Source of the DNA: Ferruginibacter sp. HRS2-29
GTDB taxonomy: Bacteria; Bacteroidota; Bacteroidia; Chitinophagales; Chitinophagaceae
Direction: 5' to 3'
Assembly: GCF_024343615.1 (NCBI RefSeq)
Contig: NZ_RJUB01000017.1
Coordinates: 1-43,241 of the forward strand
Length of the DNA stretch: 43,241 bases
The position numbers were made by a program, and so were the translations under genes. Under the pieces are notes generated by a model. The model saw only the letters and a program-made list of their open reading frames with translations. It was not told where the DNA came from and ran no database searches. This document shows, one piece after another, positions 32,366 to 40,761 of the stretch (position 1 is the stretch's first letter; each line of letters opens with the position of its first letter).

Positions 32366-33970
32366 TTATCGCTTATTTAATTGGGTTGTGAGGTAACCGG
32401 TTGCAGCATCCAATCCATTTACAAACGATTGAAACGATGGGCTGCCCTGGCGTACACGGTATTCATGCTCTATAGATCTTGCTTTGGCATCCACGTAAAG
32501 CGAAAAATTTCCTTTGTACGAAATGGTATTATCCGTGGCATCTATGTAATAAAAAACACTGGTTTCAGTGGTTGCTGTTGCGGGAACGGTTGCGTCAAAA
32601 AGAAAACATGCGGCTACCTGTTGTTTACAATCCGGCATGAGCGCCCATGCATTGCTGCCACCGCTGCCACTGCCCGTTAGTACACGTCCCTGCCGGCCGG
32701 GAACAGTACGGTAATTTGTTTTGATATGATCTATTATCTGCGTCATCGCCGCGGCGCTGATAGAGCCGGCATTGTTGGAAATTTCAACAATCACCGCCGG
32801 AGGTATCTTGCCGCTTTCCATCCGGTTGTTGAGCATAGAGATCGTCTTGATCGCCTGCTCGTTTCGCGAAGCGCTTGCTGCATCGTTGATATAAAATATT
32901 ACCGGGAATATATTGGTAGTGGTAGCATAGGTTGCCGGGGTAAAAATGCCCACCTGTATGCCCGCAGCCGGAACGGTTTCGAGCTTGTATTTTTCTGCTG
33001 CTATGAGCGTTCCAACGGCTACGGGGTCCGGCTCAGCAGGATATGCCGCACCCTCGAAGCTTTTACTGATGTAACGCAGGCCTTCAGGAATGGCTTTGTA
33101 CCAGTAGTCGAAGCTGTGCCCGCCATTTCCTGAGCGGTATTCGTGCTTAAAATTTTTATCCCTGAGCAGGTTGTGCAATGCGCCCGTGGTAATAGAAAGC
33201 GATTCTTCATCATCGCCGCACGCAAGCATCAGCTTGAGGTTGGCAAATCCGGAAAGATCGTTTTGATTGAAAAAATAAAAAGGGCTGTTCTGCTGAAAAT
33301 AACCCGTGAGCCTTGCCGCACCTGAAACGCCCGAGCCGCCAAAAATAGGCGCCCATTGTACGTTGAAGCTATTTTGCGTTTCGGCTATATATTGTGCATC
33401 CGTGCGGAAAGACATACTGAGAGGCACACTGACGCTAAAAACAGTCGGATTTTTTGCCGGCAAGATAAGCGCTCCATACCCGCCCATCGAATAGCCCATT
33501 ACGGCGCGCTGCGAAGCATCTTTTTTGGTACGGTAGATCCGGTCTATTTCAGGTACCAGTTCGTTGGTGAACATATCCATGTACCTGTACGCGCCATTAT
33601 AATTATTTACGTAATAGGAATTGTATCCATCGGGCATCACGTAGATCATGGGTTCCACACCGGCCGTATTATCAGCAAAATATTGAATGTTGCCTGCCTT
33701 TGACCATGCGGTATAGGTATCGCCAAATCCATGCAGCAAATAAACAACGGGATAGGATTTGCCGGAAGTCTTATAATCCTGCGGCAGCAAAACCGTATAC
33801 TTTACCGGCTGCCCGAAGACCTGGCTTTGTACCGATTCGCCTTCTACGAGGCGTACAAACGGAACGGTTACCGGCGGCATCAGGTCTTTGTCTTTTTTAC
33901 AACCGGCAAGGATAATTACAAAAGCTATTGCCGGTAAATAAAACATTATTTTTTTAAAGATATTTTTCAT
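32366..33970 (-). CDS. Double-domain esterase lipoprotein, paralogue of the next gene
   Basis: 534 residues. It is a lipoprotein (lipobox ILAGC, Cys24, then KKDKD). Domain 1 has YPVVYLLHGFGDTYTAW, nucleophile Ser161 in GYSMGGYGAL, ACGDDEES for the acid and NGGHSFDYW for the histidine. Domain 2 (about 310-534) is a second hydrolase-like fold in which the nucleophile elbow has become GSGSGG, shifting or losing the serine. Organisation and motif spacing match the downstream gene, indicating duplication, but this copy is lipid-anchored and the other is not. It starts 6 bp after the third ADP-ribosylglycohydrolase gene. Confidence 0.85.
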   Translation of the reverse strand: MKNIFKKIMFYLPAIAFVIILAGCKKDKDLMPPVTVPFVRLVEGESVQSQVFGQPVKYTVLLPQDYKTSGKSYPVVYLLHGFGDTYTAWSKAGNIQYFADNTAGVEPMIYVMPDGYNSYYVNNYNGAYRYMDMFTNELVPEIDRIYRTKKDASQRAVMGYSMGGYGALILPAKNPTVFSVSVPLSMSFRTDAQYIAETQNSFNVQWAPIFGGSGVSGAARLTGYFQQNSPFYFFNQNDLSGFANLKLMLACGDDEESLSITTGALHNLLRDKNFKHEYRSGNGGHSFDYWYKAIPEGLRYISKSFEGAAYPAEPDPVAVGTLIAAEKYKLETVPAAGIQVGIFTPATYATTTNIFPVIFYINDAASASRNEQAIKTISMLNNRMESGKIPPAVIVEISNNAGSISAAAMTQIIDHIKTNYRTVPGRQGRVLTGSGSGGSNAWALMPDCKQQVAACFLFDATVPATATTETSVFYYIDATDNTISYKGNFSLYVDAKARSIEHEYRVRQGSPSFQSFVNGLDAATGYLTTQLNKR

Positions 33971-33976
33971 GTCAGC

Positions 33977-35545
33977 TTATGATTTAGGGTTGAATTTCAC
34001 AGGTGCTTTATCGGCATATATCACAATCGATTTCATGTACAGGCTAAACTCCGGGTGTTTGTTTGCCCATACTATCTGTACATGATGTTTGCCTTGTTCC
34101 AATAAATATTTATGGTAGATGTCGTATTTCCGGATAATGTAATCGTATGGCATGCGTATCTGTTCGGTCTTTTTACCATCTACATAAATATCCAGCAGGG
34201 CTACATAATCGCTTTTGGCTACGCCGCAATTGCTTTTTACATTTCCCAGCACCACGATGCCGTTGCCGGTAAAATCGATCTCAATATTCTTATCGGTAAA
34301 TTCCTGGCGCAGGTACCTTTCTTCGGTGGGGAACATTCCCTCAAAAGATTGCTCAAACCGCACCGTGGCAGGTTTCTGCAACCTGATCCTCACACTGTCT
34401 TTCTCTATTTTTCCGCCGTTTTTTCCGATCAGTTCCAACGCATGTTTATAAGTAAGGCCATACACCTGGTTGAGAGAGATATCCATGTAAGGATATTTGA
34501 GGTCTTCCGCTTCTTCCAACGCCGGCTTCCAGTAAGCGGGAATATTGGAGTAGCCGATCATCACCCCTAAAATACCGGCGGCAGTGGCGGGGTTGCAATC
34601 AGAATCCTGGCCACAACGGGTGGCGATATCCATCGTTTTAAAAAAATCTTTTTCGCCGTACAACAAGCCAATGATGACATAGGTGGCATTCAGGCTGGCA
34701 TCTATATTAAATGAATTGTAAACGCCTTCCGGGCAACCTTTTTCGGAGGTATGTTTTTTCTCTACTTCAAACCATGTTTTTTTCCAGTCGTCGGGATATT
34801 GTTTGTGCCATTTGATCACATCATCGATCATTTTGTAAAAATTGCTTTGCGCCGGAATTACTTTCAACGCTTCGCTGATCACAAAATCCATGTCATCGGA
34901 AGTGTATGCAAGCGTATACAATGCGGATGTAAAAACGCCGCCATACCAGCCATCGCCGTAATTCATGATATGCCCGATGCGGTCGCAAAATTCAGTGGCG
35001 GTATTGGTCATGCCGGGTGCCATGATGCCGGCAAAATCAGCTTCGATCTGAAAATCGATGTCATCCGCATGTGGATTGTTTTTCCAATGTCCGGAAGCCG
35101 GAGGCATGATACCGTTGAGGATATTGTAGCGGGCCGCCTGGTTGGCATGCCATAGTTTGTAATCTTCATGGGCAAATGCTACCGCAAACGAATCTGCAGG
35201 CGCATTCAATCCAAGCTTTTCTAAAATATTTACAAAAGTTAGATCGAGGTAAACGTCATCATAAAGGCCGGGATCCGCGGCAAATGTTTCTTTAATATAA
35301 TGGTCGTGCCACACCATGTTCTGGTATTCCTGGATCATCGTTCCTTTAAAACGGAATTCGGTAGGGCCGCCAAATGTAACGCCGATGGTCTGCCCGGCCC
35401 AGCCACCCCTTATCTTGTCTTTTAATACCTCTTTTGAAATGCTGATCTCACGGTCATAAAAACCAGTCTCCGTTTTTTTGGTATTACAACCATTTACAAA
35501 AAACAGCGAAGCAATTACAGCGATATGGCAAATTATTTTTCTCAT
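33977..35545 (-). CDS. ADP-ribosylglycohydrolase-family lipoprotein (copy 3)
   Basis: 522 residues. It is a lipoprotein with lipobox FVNGC (Cys20). The ARH/DraG-type helical domain spans about 40-370: GGWAGQTIGVTFGGPTEF, metal site Asp96-Asp97 and Asp101 in GLYDDVYLD, NNPHADDIDFQIEADF, and the second metal site CGQDSDCNPATAAG. A beta-rich C-terminal region (about 385-522) with a carbohydrate-binding-like look (DIYVDGKKTEQIRMPY) follows. Family members remove ADP-ribose or related ribosyl groups with Mg2+; the extracytoplasmic location argues for a scavenging rather than a signalling role. It lies 2 bp after copy 2, its close paralogue. Confidence 0.87.
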   Translation of the reverse strand: MRKIICHIAVIASLFFVNGCNTKKTETGFYDREISISKEVLKDKIRGGWAGQTIGVTFGGPTEFRFKGTMIQEYQNMVWHDHYIKETFAADPGLYDDVYLDLTFVNILEKLGLNAPADSFAVAFAHEDYKLWHANQAARYNILNGIMPPASGHWKNNPHADDIDFQIEADFAGIMAPGMTNTATEFCDRIGHIMNYGDGWYGGVFTSALYTLAYTSDDMDFVISEALKVIPAQSNFYKMIDDVIKWHKQYPDDWKKTWFEVEKKHTSEKGCPEGVYNSFNIDASLNATYVIIGLLYGEKDFFKTMDIATRCGQDSDCNPATAAGILGVMIGYSNIPAYWKPALEEAEDLKYPYMDISLNQVYGLTYKHALELIGKNGGKIEKDSVRIRLQKPATVRFEQSFEGMFPTEERYLRQEFTDKNIEIDFTGNGIVVLGNVKSNCGVAKSDYVALLDIYVDGKKTEQIRMPYDYIIRKYDIYHKYLLEQGKHHVQIVWANKHPEFSLYMKSIVIYADKAPVKFNPKS

Positions 35546-35547
35546 GT

Positions 35548-37197
35548 TTACTTGGCAGATTTTGGCAGGTTACTTACGGGTTGTTTTTCTGAATACACGA
35601 TCAGGTCGTTGATGCGGTATTCGTATCCCGGATCCGGGTTGGTCCATTTCAGCCTGATCGTATGTTTGCCTTCTGTCATCTGGTATTTCCAGGAAGGTTC
35701 CAGTTTGCGGGCCGTGTTCATCATGGGCAGTTTGATAGTACCATCCGGCTTTCCATCGATGTATACTTCCATTTGTGCTACATAGGGATCGCTGACCTCG
35801 GCAAGGCCCAATGGTTCGGAACCATACGTGCGCTTGGCAATACGGTCGATGTAGCTGGTATCTATCTTCGAACGTTTTACCAGGTTGCCATAGAGCAGGT
35901 AACCGTTGCCCGTAAATTCCATCGTGATCTCATCTGTAAAGGATTTGTCGATCTTATTTCTTTCTATGGGAAAGGTGTTGATGAAGTTTTGTTCTACCGC
36001 CACCGCCACCGGCTTTTGCAACGGAATGACCACATCGTTGCCCGTAGTTTTTCCTCCTGCCAGATCTATCATACCCAGCGCATGCTTAAAGCTCCAGGCG
36101 TACCCTTTTTCCAGCGATACATCCGTTCCTTCAAAATCATCTTTCTCAATTTCCTGTAAAGGTTTGAGCCAGAATGCCGGAATGTTCTTGTAGCCCAGCA
36201 TCACGCCGAGTACACCGCCAACAGTACCGGGGTTACAATCTGCATCCTGCCCGCAGCGGGCGGCAATATCTACCGACATGGTAAAATCACCTTTGCCGTA
36301 TAAAAGGCCGATGGCCACATAGGCAGAATTTATTTTTGCGTCGATGTTGAAGCCAAGAAAAACGCCCTTCGGGCAACCGGCATCATTGTTCCATTTTTTC
36401 TGTGTTTCAAACCATGTCTGTTTCCAGTCATCGGGATACTGTTTGTGCCAGCGGATCACATCGGCAATACAATCATGAAAAGTGGTTCCTGCGGGAATGG
36501 TTTTGATGGATTCCTCCACGATATAAACCGGGTCATTGGAAATGAAAGCCAGGGAGTATAGTGAAGAAACGAATACGCCGCCGTACCATCCATCGCCGCT
36601 GTTCATTACGTGCCCTACTTTATCGGCGATCTTCGTAGCCTGGTTCACCATGCCCGGGGCCATCAGCCCGATAAAATCAGCTTCTATCTGGAAGTCGATA
36701 TCATCGGCATGTGGGTTATTTTTCCAGTTGCCGGATGCTGGTGGCATGATGCCGTTGAGGATATTATACCGCGATGCCTGGTTGGCATGCGCCAGGTGAT
36801 AGGCCGTGTTGGACCAATGGCTGGCAATGGAATCGGAACTGGCGTTCAATCCATGCTTTTCAAACGCCGCCACAAAATTCAGGTCGGTGTAGATATCATC
36901 AAACAGGCCCGGCTTTTTATCCCACCAGTATTTTACATAATGTTCATCCCAGGGAATGATATGCGATTCATTGACCATGGAGCCCTGGTATTTGAATTCA
37001 ACAGGGGCGCCATACACCACACCTATGGTTTGCCCGGCCCATCCGCCTTTGATCTTATCCTGTAATATTTCTTTTGAAAGCCTTACAGTATCGCCAGACA
37101 ATACATCGGTATTGCCCGCGCCGGATTTACAGCCGGGCAAAACAGCCACGGAAAAAACTAAAGCAACCTGGAATATTATTACAGCGGTCAATTTCAT
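35548..37197 (-). CDS. ADP-ribosylglycohydrolase-family lipoprotein (copy 2)
   Basis: 549 residues. It is a lipoprotein with lipobox VLPGC (Cys23). The ARH domain matches copy 3 block by block: GGWAGQTIGVVYGAPVEF, Asp100-Asp101 and Asp105 in GLFDDIYTD, GIMPPASGNWKNNPHADDID, and CGQDADCNPGTVGG. The C-terminal beta domain is about 25 residues longer and includes AQMEVYIDGKPDGTIKLP. All expected metal-binding acids are present, so catalysis is likely. It lies between copies 1 and 3 with gaps of 6 and 2 bp. The riboside or glycoside cleaved is not deducible from sequence alone. Confidence 0.87.
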   Translation of the reverse strand: MKLTAVIIFQVALVFSVAVLPGCKSGAGNTDVLSGDTVRLSKEILQDKIKGGWAGQTIGVVYGAPVEFKYQGSMVNESHIIPWDEHYVKYWWDKKPGLFDDIYTDLNFVAAFEKHGLNASSDSIASHWSNTAYHLAHANQASRYNILNGIMPPASGNWKNNPHADDIDFQIEADFIGLMAPGMVNQATKIADKVGHVMNSGDGWYGGVFVSSLYSLAFISNDPVYIVEESIKTIPAGTTFHDCIADVIRWHKQYPDDWKQTWFETQKKWNNDAGCPKGVFLGFNIDAKINSAYVAIGLLYGKGDFTMSVDIAARCGQDADCNPGTVGGVLGVMLGYKNIPAFWLKPLQEIEKDDFEGTDVSLEKGYAWSFKHALGMIDLAGGKTTGNDVVIPLQKPVAVAVEQNFINTFPIERNKIDKSFTDEITMEFTGNGYLLYGNLVKRSKIDTSYIDRIAKRTYGSEPLGLAEVSDPYVAQMEVYIDGKPDGTIKLPMMNTARKLEPSWKYQMTEGKHTIRLKWTNPDPGYEYRINDLIVYSEKQPVSNLPKSAK

Positions 37198-37203
37198 ACG
37201 TTT

Positions 37204-39213
37204 TTATTTACCTGATTTATACACGCTTAATTCGCTAATGGAGGTGAAGGCCGACACATTTTTTGTGTACTTGTTCCAATGATCCTGTACAGCGGCATCA
37301 CCAATGATGCGGATAGCTTTTGTTTTTACCGCCGGAAAGCTGAGGATGTACTCCACGAAGTGCGGTTGAAAAAATACGATGTCGGTTTTGGGTAAAGCCG
37401 GATTGATGGTTGTCTTTTCAACATTCACCCATTTACCGTCTTCGTTTTTATATTGTACATTCAAGGAGGTGAACCAGCCACCAAATTCTTCCATACCACC
37501 GGTGTGAAACCCGATCATATCGATCGATTGTGCATCCTTCCATTCGTAGCCATAATAATCCACTTTCGGCAGTTTAGATTTTTCGGCTATGCTGTAAAAG
37601 ACAGCGCCTTCGCCGTTGAATTTTCCATCGCGGATCACGTCTACATTTTGTGCGTACATGGTCTTTCCAAAAGTGGTCCAGCAGGAATCGAGTACCGCTT
37701 TATTTACGGTGGTTACGTTTGCAAGAACATGTATTGCATCAGCAGCAATGTTGCTGTTGCGCACCAAGAGTTCAAAGTCTTTTTTAATAGCCTTTTTACC
37801 GTTGCTGATCTGGATAGTGATCTTGTATTTACCTGCGGCGGCAGGTATGCCGGATAATTTTCCGTTGGTAAAAGCCGTTCCGGGAGGAACTGTACCATCG
37901 ACAATTTTCCAGTCGTAATTTTTATTGGCATCGCTGTAAAAATCAAACTCTACGGGTTTGTTGATCTCCATGCGGGCAGCGGGGCCAACATAAAATTCCA
38001 GCGGCACTTCAAAGGAGGCGCTGGTATTGATCGTAAGTTTTTCTGAGCCCGGTTTTCCTGTAACTTTTCCCCCTTTTGCTTCTACAAGCCGCAGGGTCAT
38101 TTTCAGCATGCGGTCGATCATATCCTGGATGCTGGCATCCGGCAATTCAAAACGGGTGATGTTGATGTATTTATCGTTGAACGGTTTTTTCCATCCTTCA
38201 ATAGGAAGATAAAGGTCGGCAGGCAATGATTTAAAGCCGTTGATGATCCCCATCAACCCAGCAACTGTTGCCGCCTGGTTATCCGCATCAAATCCCATGG
38301 CGCAGGACAGATCCAATGTGCGTTGAAATTCGCCATTGCCATACAGCATGGCCAATATTCCACAGGCGCCATTGAGGTTGGCGTTCCAGATGGTTTTGGT
38401 AAGGTCGGGTTCGTTCACATAATATTTATCCGCCATTTCCTTCCATGCCAGCTTCCAGTCGGTGGGATATTTTTTGTGGAGGGCGATCATATCCCTTACC
38501 GTCTGCGCATATCTTCCATTGGCAGGTAATTCTTTCAGCCCGATGTTGATAAGCGTAGGGATATCTTTTTCAAAAAATGCGGCAGCATACATCGCTCCAT
38601 AATGAATGGTAGGTTCGGTACCCCAGCTATCGCTGGTGATCCTTGCAGCCCAATCCGATTTTTGCGAAGCATACTTCACCATGCCTGGTGCTGTGTACGC
38701 CCATATTTCGTTGATCAGCTGCGGATCTATCTGGTACCAATGCGGGTTGATCTCCATGTCGCCGGTAAAAGGCGGGGTATATCCAAAATGCATCAGCCCC
38801 AGCGCTCCTCTGTTGGCAAGCCACACACGGTCGCGTATATGATACATCCATGCTTCCCTCATCTGTTCGTACGTAGGTTCGTAGCCGTACTTTTCCATAT
38901 TCAGGAGGTACATGTATTCTACATCGGTATCATCATCCGAAAAAGCGCCGTTGTAGTTTTTCAGCTTATCCAGGTTTTTGGTATATCCGTACGGCCATTT
39001 TTCGGGGCCGGGGGCATTTACATATTTATTTTCATGCGGCAGGCCGTAAATATTGCCGATCATCTGGCCTATCCATGCACCGGCGATCTTATCGCGTAAT
39101 TCGGCGACACTTATCTGCTTCATTTTTTTTGCATCAGAGGATCTGCCCTGGCCTACGGAAGTGCCGGCAATGGAAACAGCAAGCAGCAGCGTTAAAACAT
39201 TTTTTATATACAT
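37204..39213 (-). CDS. Large exported ADP-ribosylglycohydrolase-family protein (copy 1)
   Basis: 669 residues from the ATG at 39213; a longer frame to 39252 would run into susD and lacks an ATG-based signal peptide. A cleavable signal ends near residue 21 (SVGQ). The ARH domain begins AELRDKIAGAWIGQMIGNIYGL, with first metal site Asp93-95/Asp97 in FSDDDTDVE and second site CAMGFDADNQAATVAG, which differs from the GQDxDCNP of the other two copies. An Ig-like putative-sugar-binding module (VDGTVPPGTAFTNGKLSG) and a C-terminal discoidin-like beta-sandwich follow. It starts 7 bp after the susD stop. The distinct metal loop suggests a different substrate. Confidence 0.85.
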   Translation of the reverse strand: MYIKNVLTLLLAVSIAGTSVGQGRSSDAKKMKQISVAELRDKIAGAWIGQMIGNIYGLPHENKYVNAPGPEKWPYGYTKNLDKLKNYNGAFSDDDTDVEYMYLLNMEKYGYEPTYEQMREAWMYHIRDRVWLANRGALGLMHFGYTPPFTGDMEINPHWYQIDPQLINEIWAYTAPGMVKYASQKSDWAARITSDSWGTEPTIHYGAMYAAAFFEKDIPTLINIGLKELPANGRYAQTVRDMIALHKKYPTDWKLAWKEMADKYYVNEPDLTKTIWNANLNGACGILAMLYGNGEFQRTLDLSCAMGFDADNQAATVAGLMGIINGFKSLPADLYLPIEGWKKPFNDKYINITRFELPDASIQDMIDRMLKMTLRLVEAKGGKVTGKPGSEKLTINTSASFEVPLEFYVGPAARMEINKPVEFDFYSDANKNYDWKIVDGTVPPGTAFTNGKLSGIPAAAGKYKITIQISNGKKAIKKDFELLVRNSNIAADAIHVLANVTTVNKAVLDSCWTTFGKTMYAQNVDVIRDGKFNGEGAVFYSIAEKSKLPKVDYYGYEWKDAQSIDMIGFHTGGMEEFGGWFTSLNVQYKNEDGKWVNVEKTTINPALPKTDIVFFQPHFVEYILSFPAVKTKAIRIIGDAAVQDHWNKYTKNVSAFTSISELSVYKSGK

Positions 39214-39220
39214 AAAAAGG

Positions 39221-40738
39221 TTATGGGTTTTGTTGAAGGTTTGGGTTAGCATTCAATACTACCTGTGGTATTGGAAATAGTTTTTTACTGGGTGCTGAAG
39301 TTGGTTTGTTCCACCAGGTATCCCCCCATACGCCAAAGCGGATCTGATCCTGCCTGCGGCGGCCTTCCCAGGCAAACTCGCGGGCAAATTCATTCAATAA
39401 TTCGGTAGCGTTAATATCTGCCACGGTGTAAGGTGCAAGGCCGGCCCTGGTCCTGATCTTTTGCAGCTCGGGGTTGCCGATCATCTCGCCGGCACGGCCC
39501 AGGCGCCACAGCGCTTCAAACTTTGTGTACAATACATCCGCATAGCGGAACAACACAAAATCGTTGCTCATCTCTGTGACATAGTATTCCAGTTTTGGCT
39601 GGTATTCATATTTGGCGCCACGGGCTCCTTCCCACCTTTTGCGAGACATATAGTCGCTGATAGTAGTGGTATAAATGAACGGAACCGTTACGCCACCCTC
39701 CACAAAAGAAATGGGGTTGCCCTGCTTGTCGTATTGCTGACCAAAGAGGAAAGACTTTTTGCGTATATCATTTGCACTGTATTTGTCGAGGAAGCCGGGT
39801 TCTACCACAAACTCATCCCACATCTGGCCAACGAAATCGAACGTAGCCCTGCTGGCATCGTTCAATGTAAGCTGCTGCCAGTAAAAGCGGTCCCTGGTGA
39901 AGATGGCATCCATCGGTATCACAAATATGTTTTCTTTGGACACTTCGTTCTGAACCTTAAAATTGGTAAAATAGTTGTCTTCGATCCTGTAGGCGTTCAA
40001 CGCTATCACCTTGTCACAAGCGGCAATTGCTTCCACCGCTTTGTTAGTTCCCAACCATTCCTGTGCGTTGAGGTACATTTTGGCCAGCAGCGTATACGCC
40101 ATTCCCTGGGTAACCCGGCCGTAATATTCGGAAGTAGGCTCCGCCTGCAGTTTGTCTACATTGCTATTGATCTCATCGATGATGAAGGAAGCGATGAACT
40201 GCCGGTTTTTCTGTTCGGGCAGATCCCTGTTGGTAAAATCGGTAGAAAAAGGAACATTGCCCCAGTTGTCGATAGCGATGTAATAAAAATAGGCACGCAG
40301 GATCCTGATCTCAGCCAGTATTTTTTCCTTACCTGCAAATTGTATGGTAGAAGCTTCTGTTTCATACAGCACTTCGTTGCAGGCGCTGATGCCTTCAAAT
40401 ACGAACTGCCATGCAGAGGCATTGATCTTATTGCCTGGCTCTACCTGGTGCTTCTGCAGCTGATTCCAGCGGCCATTATCCCACACCTGCCCATCATCGC
40501 GGGCGGGCGCTACCATTTCATCCGACGACAATTCGGTAAGCGACCAGATACTGAATTCTTCGGGATATTTTTGCAGTTTCGTATACGAACGCCCGGCGTT
40601 CATCAACACATCCTTTTCTGATTGAAAGAACTTATCGATCGGGATAGATGAATACACTTCCTCATCCAGCTTGGTACACGATAAAGATGTTCCAACAACA
40701 ATCAACAGAGCGGGGAGCAGCCATTTTTTCAGTTTCAT
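39221..40738 (-). CDS. SusD/RagB-family substrate-binding outer-membrane lipoprotein
   Basis: 505 residues. The lipoprotein signal has Cys21 in TSLSC. It has the usual SusD-family plan: an N-terminal helical part (DEEVYSSIPIDKFFQSEKDVL), TPR-like helices (AEIRILRAYFYYIAIDNWGNVPF, MAYTLLAKMYLNAQEW) and the C-terminal RYADVLYTKFEALWRLGR, EFAREFAWEGRRRQDQIRFG and PIPQVVLNANPNLQQNP blocks. It sits on the cell surface as the lid of the SusC channel. It follows susC by 23 bp. The pair defines the locus as a glycan or glycoside uptake system. Confidence 0.95.
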   Translation of the reverse strand: MKLKKWLLPALLIVVGTSLSCTKLDEEVYSSIPIDKFFQSEKDVLMNAGRSYTKLQKYPEEFSIWSLTELSSDEMVAPARDDGQVWDNGRWNQLQKHQVEPGNKINASAWQFVFEGISACNEVLYETEASTIQFAGKEKILAEIRILRAYFYYIAIDNWGNVPFSTDFTNRDLPEQKNRQFIASFIIDEINSNVDKLQAEPTSEYYGRVTQGMAYTLLAKMYLNAQEWLGTNKAVEAIAACDKVIALNAYRIEDNYFTNFKVQNEVSKENIFVIPMDAIFTRDRFYWQQLTLNDASRATFDFVGQMWDEFVVEPGFLDKYSANDIRKKSFLFGQQYDKQGNPISFVEGGVTVPFIYTTTISDYMSRKRWEGARGAKYEYQPKLEYYVTEMSNDFVLFRYADVLYTKFEALWRLGRAGEMIGNPELQKIRTRAGLAPYTVADINATELLNEFAREFAWEGRRRQDQIRFGVWGDTWWNKPTSAPSKKLFPIPQVVLNANPNLQQNP

Positions 40739-40761
40739 ACTATGGTTAGTTTATAAAAGTT

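Noticed and set aside
39214..39252. Longer start of the first ADP-ribosylglycohydrolase overlapping susD
   Set aside because: The ATG at 39213 gives a normal signal peptide and a 7-bp gap after the susD stop; the extension adds a polar stretch before it.
39461..40621. 386-aa open frame on the plus strand
   Set aside because: It lies fully antisense to the well-supported SusD gene, has no recognisable domain and is explained by codon bias of the real gene.
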